Assembly: GCA_032191485.1 (NCBI GenBank)
Contig: JAVDOI010000016.1
Span: forward strand, 790,581-854,580
Direction of reading: 5' to 3'
Length of the DNA: 64,000 bases
DNA from: Leptoclinus maculatus
Lineage: Eukaryota > Chordata > Actinopteri > Perciformes > Stichaeidae
Part shown: piece after piece, positions 38,300 through 51,336 of the stretch
Numbering within the stretch: the stretch's first letter is position 1
How the letters are laid out: every line of letters begins with the position of its first letter
Translations under genes and position numbers: made by a program
Notes under the pieces: model-generated
What the model saw: only the letters and a program-made list of their open reading frames with translations
The model's database searches: none
Told to the model about the DNA's origin: nothing

Positions 38300-40536
38300 C
38301 TGTAGATGGAGGGGAGAGCGGAAAAGGATTAGAGCAGATGACAGTGGTTACATTTACATGCAAAACACAACGGGATTATCTGCCTAACCTGACTCTAAAG
38401 AAAGGAGTAGGAAGGGATACATGTAGAAGAATAGCATTCATTATGAAGCCTTCCCATACAGTAAGCTCCTTATGCATTTATTCAGCGCTCTGGCTCCTCA
38501 GCGGTACTTCTTTTGTTGCTTTAACACATCAGAATGTGATAAATGGGTGTAGGATGGACTTAACATAAGCACAGAGATGAATGTGTGGCTCACTTAGAAA
38601 TGGGGGGGGAGGGGATAAGATTAAGAGTTTTGTTCCAACATGTAATTTCCATTTGTTTATACCCACTTTGGAGCACAACTTGATGTCCAAACATCAGTGT
38701 GGCATATCATTCAGGCATGTTATTTCTTGCATGAAGGTTTTGAGATGACTCGTAGCTTTAAAAGTAATCCATAATGTGCCTTCCACTCACACCAGAAACC
38801 TCTTTTGTTAAACGTTCGAGACATTTCAGAAGGGAAGCTGCCGAATGAATTATTACTCCTCCAATACTAAATGTATTTTCACATTTTAGCACTCCGAGAG
38901 GGTCGACTTTAAATGCAGTTGTCGAACTTTTCCGTCGGGTTTTAACTTTAAAATGAGAAAAGAAAACTTTACTGAATATGCAACCGATGTGTTTTCTGAA
39001 AAGACAGGGTTGACAATTGATTGTTTCTTCGAAGCCACAGGAATGCTGCTGCCAAATTTGATGTTCAGGCTTTCTTTATTACAAAAAAATGAATCTTATA
39101 CCCGAAAATCCACTCGAGATGGACTGCGGGGAGATGATATCAGCTCCTGAATCAGAACAAATTCAGACTGAATGACACATTTAACTGGAAAATATTGTTC
39201 CAATCTCATTCTTCAGTGTTTTCGAGAGGTGTTGTTAATTCAACTTCATGGTCATTTTGAAGGCTGTGTGGTGCTGTTGAATAGATTTATGCTACACTGA
39301 GAGGTGTTTTCTAATAACTTCAACACCATTGATGAATGGTTAACACTGACTGTTTTCTTTTGCATGAAGTTAGTTGGAAAAGTAATTTATCTCGAAATAA
39401 AGAAGGTAAACCAGTTAAAGTGATGTGCTTTTTGAGCTCTGCAGCAGTAAATGTGAATCGTCTGAGGAAGTTAACATAGATTGTTTTCTAAGATGTGGAC
39501 GAAGTCGTCGTGACGTCACCCATTTGTTTGTGGACTGCCTCTTTTTGAAGCCTCTAGTTCGGCATTTTGGCCATAAGCATACTCTGCTTTACGGTCTATT
39601 TGACTCTAAATGGACCATAATTTACTAAATGAACATCATGCTGTATTGAAGAAGACTTGAAACTAGAGATTGAGACCATAAACTCATGTTTACAATGTTT
39701 ACTGAGGTAATAAATCAAGAGAGAAGTAGTCATTTTCCCATAGACTTCTATACAACCTGAGGAGTCGCCCCCTGATGGCCAGAAGAGAGAATGCAGGTTT
39801 AAGACACTTCTGCATTGGCTTCACTCTTCAGAATCAGAGGTTGTAGCCGGATGTTGAACCATTTACACCTTTGGTCACGAGCTGGGTAATAACAGTTTAG
39901 CTTGATTTTAGTTAATGCAAAGTAAAGGAAGTCTTTACACCACCACAGCCATTAGCCTAGAGGCTAATCTGTAGCTACATCCAAAACCGTTTAACGCACA
40001 ACCAGAATTCCCCTCTTAAATTTAAAGGCATGTGTTTGTCACATCCACTCTTGTCTCGTGATTGGCTGCATCTCTTTTGTGGAGCAGTTTACACTCCAGC
40101 AGAGCTAATGTTACATAATTTGGGGTTGTGTGACTCAACTGACACGATGACTTCCTTTATTCTCTAACTCTATATCCACTTAAAGGTCAGCACTGTCGAG
40201 ACGGTTTGCAATTGGTCAACGGCAGGAATTTTTTGTGACAGAGTTCCCGAGTGTCCGAGCCCCTGGAGCGATGTTTCATTATATTAATTGTTCCACTTGT
40301 TATGTTGTTCAGCACTTCGTTTCCTCAACCGACACTTCTCGTCTGTGTGCATTTCACATTTCGGAGCTGTTCATTTCCTGCTGTCGATAAAGATATGTCA
40401 GCGTTGCTGCAGCAGATCACACTCCGTTTAATTCCTCAATATCAAGAGCGATGTCTCCATCACCAAAACCAAACACATACTCGTAAACTATTCAAGCAGT
40501 CGACTACATGCCTTTTATGCCAATAAGAGTTCTTAC
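38300..40536 (-). other. Intron between APGSGPMF exon and last exon (2,237 bp)
   Basis: GTAAGA donor, CATCTACAG acceptor. It contains F1 copy 7 and otherwise no recognisable element. Confidence 0.8.
39488..39810 (+). repeat. Dispersed repeat family F1, copy 7, inside the last intron, with CTCF-like site
   Basis: The copy begins GTGGACGAAGTCGTCGTGAC and ends GAGAGAATGCAGGTTTAAGA, with an internal deletion after AGTTCGGCATTTTGGCC. The inverse complement of CCATCAGGGGGCGAC lies at 39764-39778. It sits between exons 40661-40537 and 38299-34107, in the opposite orientation to the gene. Confidence 0.85.
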
Positions 40537-40661
40537 TTGTTCCCAGTGAGGCGCTGCTATTATGGACGTCGCCCCAGTTTTGCACAAATTCCGGTCTGGT
40601 CTGGTTTGCTGGTTCAACCGCCACTGTGGTGGACCGGAACATGGGACCAGAACCTGGAGCA
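40537..40661 (-). CDS. znf804a: znf804a-like exon, APGSGPMF motif
   Basis: This 125-bp exon completes the Cys codon and then encodes APGSGPMFRSTTVAVEPAN and 22 more residues, ending with one base of the next codon. Human ZNF804A has CAPGSGPMFKSTTVTV and GPATCH8 has CAPGSGPMFKPTTVAV, while ZNF804B diverges here (CVSGNGPAYK, as I recall). This argues for A or GPATCH8 over B. The acceptor is CCCCTCAG, preceded by a pyrimidine-rich tract on the sense strand more than 1 kb long. The donor is ACAA|GTAAGA. Reading through the donor gives a stop about 25 codons later, so the exon must be spliced. Confidence 0.85.
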
Positions 40662-40664
40662 CTG

Positions 40665-41785
40665 AGGGGAGGACAGGGGGAAAGGATTAAAGGAGAGGAA
40701 AGGTTAAAAGGAAAGAAATGAAAAGACGAAGAGAGGATGACAGTAAAGAGGGGATGAAAGGAGACAAATAAAAAGGAAAAGGATTTTGAGGAGAGAGGAA
40801 TAAAGAGGAGAAGGGAGGACGAAAGGAAAGAGAAATTAATTGAAAAGAGAGGAAACGATAAAGAAAAGGAGAGGAGAGAATTGAGAGTAAATAAAAAAGG
40901 GGAGAGGGAACAAATTAAAGGAAATGAATTAAAAAGACAGTGAAGATAAAAGGAAAAACATACAAAGGAAAGGAGGATGGAAAGGATGTTGAGGAGCGGA
41001 GGAAACGAGAGGACAAGTGATGCGGAGAGTGAGAGGAGAGGAGAGGATTAAAGGGTGAGTGAAGGAATAAAGTGGAAGAGGAGGATGAAAGGCAACAAAT
41101 GAAAAAGAGAAGAGAGGAGGAAAGAAATGAGAGGAAACGATAAAAGGAAAGGGAGATAGAGGAGAGGATTGCGAGTAAATTAATAAAGGGGAGAGGAAAC
41201 AAATGAAAAGAAGAGGGAAGAGAATGAGAAGTGAGAAAAGGATGAGTGGAAAGGAATGAAGGAGAGGAGAGGGTGAACAGGAACAAATTAAAAGGGGAGG
41301 AAAGGAAAGGAGAGAAAAGGAGGAAAGAGAATGGAGAAAATAAAGGAAAAAATGAAAAGGACAAGAGGAAATGAGGAATTAGGAGGCAAATGATTAGGAT
41401 ATTTAGAGGAAAGGAAGATGGGAGAAAAGGAGATGAGACGACAAACAGTAACAAATGAAAAGGAGACGAAAGGAAAGAAAAGAGCAGAGGAGAAACGTGA
41501 AGGATGAAAGAGGAGAAAGGAAAGGAAGGGAGGAGAGTAACGGATGAAAGCGGACAAACAGAGAGGAGAGGTTCAAGGAGGAGGAAAGCATAACAGAATG
41601 AATAGAAAGGAGGAGATGAGAGGATGAACGGGAGGAGGGAAGGAAAGGATAGAATAACAAGGAGTGGATGAAAGGAGGGAAGGGGAGATAAAAGTAACCA
41701 ATGAAAAGGAGAGTAGAGGTAAGGAAGTCAACAAGGAAACAAGGAGACAGGCAGTGAGGAGAGGAAGAGTAGAGCTGAAATCCAG
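40665..41785 (+). repeat. 1.1-kb purine-rich tract in the intron
   Basis: The + strand is almost entirely A and G with scattered T, in degenerate GGAGAGGA/AAAGGAAA units. On the gene's sense strand it is therefore a giant pyrimidine tract that ends at the acceptor of the APGSGPMF exon. The long frames on the minus strand here (SFLPSS... repeats) are composition artefacts. Confidence 0.85.
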
Positions 41786-41806
41786 CTGAAAATCAATTTG
41801 GCCACG

Positions 41807-41973
<167 letters not shown>

Positions 41974-43816
41974 GTGCCAGCAGCCAAACTGCATTGTTGC
42001 ACATGTGCAGATGTCAGTGACAGCCGATACTCTCTGTGTGCTGGCGGGCTTTGGGACAGCGTGATTGGTCAGAAGCACTAACGCTGATTATCCCCGTCAA
42101 GCAGAGCCAAGATGCATTTTATTGGTTGCTGTGCCAACGCCTGTTGTAACCAGGGAGCTAGTTAGTGATCTCTTCTTCTCCTCCTCCTCCTGTGATTTAT
42201 TTGTACTCATGTCAGTCAGCACGTGAAGCGTTTTCAAACACACGTAGGCTCAACGGTCAACAAGTACATTAAGATTCTAACTTTCATGATGCTTTTGATC
42301 CCGTCCGCAGGGACTATTTTCTGGCGGAGGCCTACGTTCTTTCTATTTATTTTTTCCTTCTCTGCGTGGGCATCTTCAGGTTGTGCCTCGCAGCTCCGAC
42401 TCTCAAATTTTGCATTCATGTGCTCTCGTTTGTATATTTTTTTTGAGAAAAAAACCTAAATTCTCTGTTTGGTAGCTCTCCAGATGAACTTTCATCACAT
42501 CGTGTTTCCAGCAAGAAGCCAGCCAAAATCTTCTGTTTCCAAACCTCTGTGTTTGTTTATCATTTGCCTTACAGGTGTTTTATTTTTATTTATTTTTATA
42601 AGACAGAAACAGCGCTCTTGAAAACATCCCGTGAACACACAGAGCGTTGATCTTTCAGTGACAAGAACATGCAGCTGGAAAGCAAACACAAGAGTAAAAG
42701 ATCATAACGCACTGACTTAATAAAGTGTGTAATGCTCTAAAATCAATAGGCCCTTTGACATGTCACGGTAGGAAGAACACAGATATAAATACTCAAATTA
42801 AATATGGCCGAATTCCATTTAGCTGCTTGAGTTTCAGGGTCCTGGGGTGCTTTTCATTATGCTAGCGTGTCTCCTCGCTTCCCTTCACTTGCATCCCTTC
42901 CCGCGGATGAGCTTAAGCTGCTAAATGAGAAATGCATATAGCGTCTATCTTAACCGACATAAGTCGCTTCAAACCGTGTGCCAGATGTGAAGGTGAAGCC
43001 TTTTAAACACCTGTGTTTTTCTCGCTCTAAGCTCCTCGTCTCCTCGAGGTGCGTTCAAGGGATTGGAAGATCCTCCATAATGACGGGGGGAGGATAAGTT
43101 AGCATAATGAAAAGCACCCTTGGTGTTGTGAATGTCGGCTTATTTTCTCAGAGACAACATTAACGTTATCAACCCACAAAATGTCTGCTGAGGAGAAGAG
43201 ATCTCTGGCACAACTGCACCTACTTTCATGCATGAATACGTCTGAAAGGGTCAAAACTACAGCAACCCGTAGTCGTGATACGAGAAGCTCATTTGTTGTC
43301 CTTTTGGACTTACATCCGTAGTCGTGCTTTGGCAACCCGATGAATATAAGTCAATATATTAACTTGTATTTTAGCTCTGTCTTTGGTCTCAACCGGCTCC
43401 TGAGTAAAATATCAGACTTCAGCTGCTGAATGCTCCACTATGTTAACTAGCTGCTTCCTAACTGCGTTTGTTAGTTGTTTTTCGGTGCTGAGCTCGGCAG
43501 AATTGTTTTTAAATGCTGAAAAACAACTGCTTGCTGCTGCTGGAAACAGGTTTTAATGAGAGTGATAATACACCATGGAAGTTAAGGGCCATGAAACTAA
43601 ACAAGGAAAGAAGAAAACAAGATGCTGAAACACTAACGACGCTAAATGTTGATATAAAAAGTTTCCTGAAATACTGAGTCGATCTCCATGAAAGGTCATC
43701 GAGGAAAGAAAGTTAACGTAGAATTATTTGTCCTCATATTCCACATTATCCTGACTTAATGCACTTTGGTTTATTCTTTAGAGTCGGATGTTCGTGTCGA
43801 GGTGCCCGTCACTCAC

Positions 43817-43953
43817 CACTCTCCCGCCCTCCTCTCCTCATGCTTGCGGAGCCTCCTCAGCGCTCTCTCCTCCCTCCTCTCCTCCCTGCGTCTCCTCTGC
43901 GTCCTGCAGGCCAGCGCTCTGTAAAACTCCCTCTGCTTCAGCTCCTTGAGGCG
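43817..43953 (-). CDS. znf804a: znf804a-like exon, basic RLKELKQREF segment
   Basis: This 137-bp exon encodes 45 residues plus the first two bases of a Cys codon. It begins RLKELKQREF, exactly as the human family members continue after the zinc finger, then runs into a strongly basic and acidic helix (RALACRTQRRRREERREER, then ALRRLRKHEERRAGE). The human segment is about two residues shorter and has RKDERKQEKAL at the equivalent place. The acceptor is TCCTCCAG|CGC and the donor GAGTG|GTGAGT. The likely role is an extension of the zinc-finger module with nuclear-localising basic residues; this is inferred from composition. Confidence 0.88.
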
Positions 43954-44157
43954 CTGGAGGACAAGCACATGGATATATAATACTATTAACACGAGTAGTA
44001 GTGGTAGTGGAAATAGTGGTGGCAGTTTTTATTCTAACAGGAAGGATTAAGAAGTAAAATTGTCAAAAATACGTTGATCATGCAGCATTTAGTTTGTGTG
44101 TGTGAGAGAGTTTGTCTGTCCATGCAATTCTTTATCTGCTCTGTGTGAAAGTACAAC

Positions 44158-44159
<2 letters not shown>

Positions 44160-44208
<49 letters not shown>
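44160..44208 (+). repeat. (GT)n microsatellite, 49 bp
   Basis: A perfect GT run in the intron 3' of exon 43953-43817. A smaller one follows at about 44330-44350, and degenerate (ACAG)n lies at 44399-44512. Confidence 0.95.
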
Positions 44209-44209
<1 letters not shown>

Positions 44210-46316
44210 AGTTATGTGTATGTGTGTTTACTAAGTCAGCCAGTGTCAGCTTTAGTACAGTCCAGACCAGCTTAATTCACTTACTGAGCTCTGTCTGCAA
44301 GCTGTCTGCAAGCCGGAGATACTGATACTGTGTGTGTGTGTGTGTGTGTTTGTGTTTGTGTCACATATAATAATAATAATATACCGGTGGGTTCATATCA
44401 CAGACAGACAGATGACAACAGACAGACAGACAGCGAGGCGAGCAGAGAAACCGACAAATAGATAAACAGACCGAAATAGACAGAGAGATAAAACGCAGAG
44501 ACAGACGGACACATTAAAGCTTGCAGTGTAGCTTCAGCATTTCTTAGAATGAGTACATACAGTGTGAGGGGTGGACAGGGGAAATGACAAGAAAACCGTA
44601 ATAACAGACTGGAATCCAACGCAGAAACGAGAGAATCTTAAAAACCCTAAACTATCTGATTCAACACCACCAGTGGAGAGTTTAGCAGGTAATTGTTTTT
44701 TACTAACACTGATATAATAACTGAGTTCAATTCAAATTAAAAATGTTAAATCTTGCAATCATACAAGAACAATTATCTAAAATTGACATTTTTTTTTTAC
44801 TTGAATAAGTGAAAACCTGATTGAATGAATCAGTAAACAAGACTATTTATCTAACTTTCTCTACTTTAAAGTTTCAGTACTCGATTGAGACCAAAAAGGA
44901 ATGAATTTCCAAGTTTAAGATTATTATATCATTGTGTGCTGAACTTAATAATTAACTATGATTGATTGTGCAAAACAATGTGGAAGGTAGTTTTGAGTCG
45001 TGTCTAATTGCTGATCATTATACAGCTGAAAATACAGGTTTTCACCACATTTGACAGAATGGAATCAGGGAAAATGTATTTTTATTTTAGGTCTGATGAT
45101 TTGTCAGAACTATAAAGCAGTTCTTAATAATCTTCGTGGAAGTGGGCGCACATGACCGATTCTCATCTACACAGTTAGCCGAAAATAGATGATGAAACGC
45201 CTTTAACGATCCGTCCGTGTCATTAGCATATTGATACCTGCTTCACCACTCATCACACCCATCGATGAAAAGAACCAACGGTTGTCACTACGCGCAGCCG
45301 TTTACGTACGACTGTGTCTATTCAAGGCACCAATACCACTCATTCATCACATTCAATCCATCATCTCAATCAGTGTCATTGAACGTCAGAGAGATGATCG
45401 ATGATTCATCTGTAGCGCTCAAAGGAAAAGATTATAAACGTGGGAAATGATTGCTCAAATTTAAAAGTTGACACGTGTTGCTGGAGGAAGCTTTGGGCCA
45501 GACTTTGTTTAAAAATAGCCTTTTAACGCTACATTGTTTGTCACCAACCGGTCATATGGTGACTTAAGAAAGTACATTTTATCTTGTGTACACACCAGTC
45601 ATGATTTAGTTTGAGTGAAAACTCAACTCCCGGCTTTTACTTTACTGCTGTTCTTCTCCGCTGTTTCGGAGAAACACACAAACCAGCTTTAAAGTGATGT
45701 ATTTTTTTTTTTTTTTCAACTAATGTTGTGGGTTGAAGCTAATTCATGTCGTTCGTGGGCATTTTTCGAAAAAGTAACTGATGAACATTTGGACTTTAAA
45801 GTGTGATAATGTAATTTGGTGTGTTTTGTTTCCTTGTAGGGCTTTATTTCCTCTAAATAAGGACATTAGTTTGGTTGCACGCTTCAGTAACTTGCAAAAT
45901 AGTACAAAACAAACCCAACATGAATAAGATGAGATTGTGGATCGGCTCTTACATAGAACAGTCCTTTTAGTTGGACGGTGAGACTTGAATTTGCTTCCTT
46001 CACAGTTCACCATAAGTGGATATAAAGAGTCTTCTTCAACCTCAGCGTCCTTGTTTCAGATTCAGAGTGAACTTGAACACTGAACTAACACATATGCATA
46101 TGCATATCTCACTGTTTGAATTAAATATTGAATTAGAAAAGCACACAGCCTCTTTAAGCTAAAAATAATGTAGGATAATCCAGCTGTTTCTTTCTCTTTC
46201 TCAGTCTCCACCATCACAGCAGCACATGAAGTGCCTGTGACGTAGCCTCTCTGCAAACCACTTCATTTCCAAAAGAAGACCGTGACCGAACGTGGACCGA
46301 AAGACGGGCAGCTTAG

Positions 46317-46519
<203 letters not shown>

Positions 46520-47096
46520 CAGGCTGGAGAATATTACTGCTATAAAATCCATTTCCTGCAAGTGTTGCAGTCTCGAACAATATGCCCTAAATGCTCTGCA
46601 TTCTCAAGTAAACCTAATAACTCTGACACGCAGCTAACTGTGAAAAATCCTATGCCTCTTTCATCGCTCGCGAGTGAACAAATGGTAATTGCAGCAAATA
46701 CATTCCTCCCAGCACCTATAATTTTGTAAACACCCAAACAGCTGCAAGTTCTTCCTCCACATCCCACCATGGAGGAAAGAAAAACTGTGTTACACGTTAC
46801 ACTGAAAACATACAAATGATGAGAGAAGAAACATCACAAGTCTTCTTACTTTGTAGGCCTGGTGCATTATTGATAACATGTGTGTTATAATGTAATCAGC
46901 CAACGTGTACTATTGATTTTAACCCAGAAGGATGCCCTAGATAACCATCATTCATATTTTTTGTATTGATTTTTTTTTTTCGGAAGAGACTAAAAGATTA
47001 AGTTATTCTAGGATTCAATTAAAGCTACACGTTCTGGAAAGAGTTCCCTCAAGCTCAAAGACAGATAGAGAGAAATGTTCACAATGATCTTTGGCA

Positions 47097-47763
47097 GCTC
47101 AGTAATAACACTCTAATAGTGGGGTAATAGTTTGACAAGAGGTTATAATTACTATGTAACTACCAAAGTAATAACAGGGTTATAGCTTGGTATTAACAAT
47201 GGGTATATCATGTTAGACTGAAGTGGATTTAACAGGGTAACAAGGTGCCCAAAACAACACATTTTAAGATAGCAATGATGAAAAATGATTTAGTAATAGT
47301 ATAGTAATATTGTGGGGACACCATGGTAGCCTGCTAACAATGTAATAGTTGTATCAGTTCAATATTTGGGTCAATAAATGGTAATACAGTATGGTGACGT
47401 TAATGAAGTAATAACCTGATCGTATTGAGGTCATCTAGGTTGATGTTTTCACAATATTAAAGGCTACTATCAGCGTAATAACTTCCAAAATCACAGGAAA
47501 ATTCTTGGAAGTCAAAATTGGTTATTACCATGTTATAATGCTGAAATTCATCCCCCATATGTTCCAAACATTCTGTTATACGTCAAGGTAATTCTGTACA
47601 AATGATTTGTTTAATGCTGAGACTTGTTCCCTGGAAGCACTTGTTTATGTGTAATAACCATGAATCAGGGCTGCAAAATGCTAAACTACCTATTACCTTC
47701 TAATGTATATTATTACCTCTTTATCATCAAACTATTACCCAATCTTACCATGTTATTACCGAG
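47097..47763. mobile_element. Inverted-repeat element rich in GTAATA motifs
   Basis: The left end CTCAGTAATAACACTCTAAT then GGGGTAATAGTTTGACAAGA aligns with the inverse complement of the right end, CTCGGTAATAACATGGTAAG then TGGGTAATAGTTTGATGATA, over about 55 bp. GTAATA-type motifs point inward on the left half and as TATTAC on the right half. The element has no coding capacity. Just outside the right end GAGCTAGTAA(C/T)GTGCT is tandemly repeated. It lies in the intron between exons 48454-48350 and 43953-43817. Confidence 0.6.
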
Positions 47764-48349
47764 CTAGTAACGTGCTTTATTACCGAGCTAGTAATGTGCT
47801 ACCAGACCTTTTATTTTTACAAGATATTGAGCGAGACATTCATGGTGATATGGATTCAGTTTGTTGGCTTTGGGCTACAACTTGAGCGCTGTTTCTTTAG
47901 CTTATATTTGTTTACATTTTGGCAGCATTTAAAGCTTGCTGTATTACTTATTAGCAGTTCCTGTTCGTAATAAACCCATAAATGTACAGAGAACTAGCAC
48001 TTAGACACTGAAATGATTCTCAGGCAAGTTCTGCGGCTATAAGAAGCGTCTTTATTTTCTGAGCGGATTTATCGACATTAAGGAAATCAAGTCGCACTGA
48101 ATCTAAAAGCTTTACGTGACATAAAATCAATCAGTAGAAAGTTTGCAGCCAAACCGGTCATAAGAGCCGATATTGTTCCGTGTTTGTGTGATTTCGTCGA
48201 CCGCAGTGTGTGTGTAACAGGAACCGGAGCAGAGTGCTCGTGGAGGCTCTGGGATGTAATGAATCCGTGACCTTGGTCGCGAGGGTTTAAGGTGCTGTGT
48301 GGGGGATAAACCGGACCTCTGAGTGCCTTGTTAAGGCGGCGTGACTCAC

Positions 48350-48454
48350 CTGCTTGTGGTGGTGGTCGTAGGAGTTGATGTGGTTGTCGTACTGTTGGTG
48401 TCTCACGTACTGCTTATCGCAAAGCTCGCAGTAGAAGCTGGAGTCCCCTTCCTC
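48350..48454 (-). CDS. znf804a: znf804a-like exon with the C2H2 zinc finger
   Basis: This 105-bp exon encodes 35 residues with no partial codons. It contains FYCELCDKQY followed by DNHINSYDHHHKQ. The finger is C-x2-C-x12-H-x5-H (Cys9, Cys12, His25, His31 of the exon), the atypical single finger shared by ZNF804A, ZNF804B and GPATCH8. The human residues after the second Cys are almost the same apart from VRHQQY and HHH substitutions. The acceptor is a CT-rich tract ending GTGTAG, with TAG in frame, so the exon cannot extend further 5'. The donor is CAG|GTGAGT. The residues before the finger (EEGDSS) do not match the AKALEDLKAN that I recall from the human proteins, so the upstream join is uncertain. 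Confidence 0.88.
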
Positions 48455-49056
48455 CTACACAGAGAGAGAGAGAAGAAGAAAGGAAGAGGAAGACATTAAA
48501 TAGGAAATCTCACTCCGTGTATTGAGCGTCTTTGTGGTGATCTTGAGAATCATTGTACCATTAACAAGATGTATGGCTTCATCATTTTCAACCTGAATTT
48601 GTTTTATCCAAGATCTTATATCCTTAAGCAGACAAAGGTTTTTAGTTTTCTGCTACTAAAAGGTAAGAAATCACTGATTAAGTATAAAAGAACAAAAAAA
48701 AACAAAGAGGTGGAACTACAGAGACGTTGCTTTGCCAATCATCCACTTTTCTTTTATTTAACTTAAACCATTTCGCTCTGAGGATTTAAGGTGCAACTCT
48801 TCTGCTGACTGTTCGCTAAACACCACCCTCCATATTTTACCCCTAAAATCAATGAACGATCATGATAAATATTCGTGATCTCAATATTGATCCGAATAGT
48901 AGTGATTGTCATTTTTCAATGGTGCAGCCTCTCACAGTGAGGAAACACTAGAACACAGTGGATGTGCGTGACATGAACCAGGCTTTCTTTGTTTTATTGT
49001 AACCTGACGAATCCTGATACAAAGGTTCGTATATATCTTACGAAAAGTTACTTCAA

Positions 49057-49425
49057 TACAAGTCATCGTGACGTCACCCATTGGTTTACATCACTGCTGT
49101 TTTGAAGCCTTGAGTTTGGCGATTTGTCCGTCACCATCTTGGCTTTTTTTGCAACCAGAGAACAGAAGTGACCATATTTGGACGGAGGAGGAGTGACGTA
49201 GAGGCACCGTATACGGCTTAATTAGCGACCTGTCAATCAGAAGGTAGCCCCGCCCTAAAGCATCCCCTGCTTTATGGTCTGTTTGACTCTAAATGGACCA
49301 TAATTTACAAAATGAACATCATGCTGTATTGAAGAAGACTTGAAACTAGAGATTGAGACCATAAACTCATGTTTACTGAGGTAATAAATCAAGAGAGCAG
49401 TAGAGTCATTTTCACTTATAAACCC
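49057..49425 (+). repeat. Dispersed repeat family F1, copy 8
   Basis: This is a near-full copy from GTCATCGTGACGTCACCCAT to GTAGAGTCATTTTCACTTAT. It has all the internal landmarks (CACCATCTTGGC, GACCTGTCAATCA, GCCCCGCCCTAAAGCATCCC) but lacks the GGGGGCG end. It lies 600 bp 5' of the zinc-finger exon on the opposite strand. Confidence 0.85.
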
Positions 49426-49965
49426 AGAGGAACCCAGATCTCCTCGTGTGAAACGTGGAGAACGGTCTCCTGGCTGAAAGATCTCTGTTTGTTGGACCCA
49501 TCCAACTCCTCTCCCTCACACCCTGTGAGTGTTTTTGAGGTCTTTATACTTCCTCATGATAAACGTGGCTAACGTACAAAATAAATTAGTGGGAAATCTA
49601 CGAATTACGGCACATTATTTCTCACAGGTATTACTACGAACGGTGGCTGAGACCAGCCTGCACTACTAAACCTACACTGAATGAGATGCTAACGGTAGCA
49701 GCGGATGAATAATCAGTTTGATCCATTCATCACTTCCTTTGCTCTTGTGTAAATTCAAACCATGACTTCAAACTCTTTTAACTTGGTCGTAAAAGCGAAA
49801 TTAAAACAGAAGTGTGTATGTGTGTGTGTGTGGGTGTGTATATAATACCATAGTGTATATGTGGGAGTGGTGAGTTACAGTCGGAGCCGGTATCGGTTGT
49901 AAAACGTATTTATGGGGAATACATATTCATCATTCTCAAGCTTTTAATTTGTTACCTGTCATATG

Positions 49966-49967
<2 letters not shown>

Positions 49968-50017
<50 letters not shown>
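49968..50017 (+). repeat. (GT)n microsatellite, 50 bp
   Basis: A GT run flanked on both sides by the same string, GTCATATGGAGTG. Confidence 0.95.
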
Positions 50018-50018
<1 letters not shown>

Positions 50019-50121
50019 CCCATAGAGCTTGTCATATGGAGTGATGCTGTCTCTATTGCTTCCGATGGCTAATGGGCCCTTCAATCACAACTATTGATCA
50101 GCAATCTGAGTGTCTGAGGGA

Positions 50122-50153
<32 letters not shown>

Positions 50154-50299
50154 ACACACACATCGATACACATACAAACAAACACACACATTTCTACGTA
50201 CCCACATACATCCATAGCTTTTAATACATTTATTACAGTAGTGTCTTAAACCCACGCAGACATTCACAGATGAAGTAATGCAGGATTTCACTTCTACAG

Positions 50300-50371
<72 letters not shown>

Positions 50372-50482
50372 ATGCACACACACCATTCCCATTAATGGAA
50401 GATTGATTTATCTTTAAAAGTAGGGAACATTCAATCTGTGACACGACCTTCAGTGGAGATCTGGCCGCTCTGTGTGTGTGTG

Positions 50483-50524
<42 letters not shown>
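50122..50524 (+). repeat. Alternating (CA)n, (CA)n and (GT)n runs
   Basis: CA runs at 50122-50162 and 50302-50369, then GT at 50471-50524. The CA and GT runs are mutually complementary and could pair. Confidence 0.95.
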
Positions 50525-50527
<3 letters not shown>

Positions 50528-51336
50528 CTTGCATAAGTTGGAAATGTTCTACTTTTTTGTCTCTAAAAAATAAAAGTCACATTTCGAGAAGCTCCATTAG
50601 AAGAGAGACGGAGGGACCGATAAGAGATTGAAAGACATTAAAAACCGAGCGAGTCAGACTGAGAATGTGACGGAGGACAGATGGAGAAGAACAGAACGAC
50701 AGTGACAAAAGCGGAGGGGAAGCGCAGACGACCTCGCTCAATCCCTCGCGGTACCAGAACAGCCGCCATCCTCGGCCATTACCGCAGGGATCTCCTGCTT
50801 CAGTCAGCATTAGCTCGCCAGACAAGTGATTACTGCAGCTACCGTAATTCCATTAAGTAACGAATTTATGTTACATTATTGTATTACGGAACGAAACATT
50901 ACATTTGCATTATTTAATCAAAGACGGCATTGGTTTGCATTATGTCATTAAAGATGTCGTTGGGTTGCATTAGCCCTGCTGAAGATGGGTTTTGATGTCC
51001 ATTAAACATGGCGTGCTGGATAGCTTGGAAATCGCTGCTCAGTAAAGTCAAATTAAAACACAGTTTAGAAGCTTTTTGGTGCACTCCATGGCAACGAAAC
51101 AGACGATGTGTTGTCTCGTTGCCATATTCATTTATTGTTTTTTACTTAAACTGAGGGAGAGTTTTGGGAAAAAGAGTTGGGAAATAGCCTGACCCATAGT
51201 GAGAATGACTCTTTCATAAACCCCATGGGAGAAAACACTGGTTGTGAGGCGAAAAACAAAGCTCCCTGAAGCCAGACGGCTTCTTGTAAGCTCAGAGTTT
51301 ATTCTAGAAGAAACAGCTGCTTAGAAGCAACTGAGC

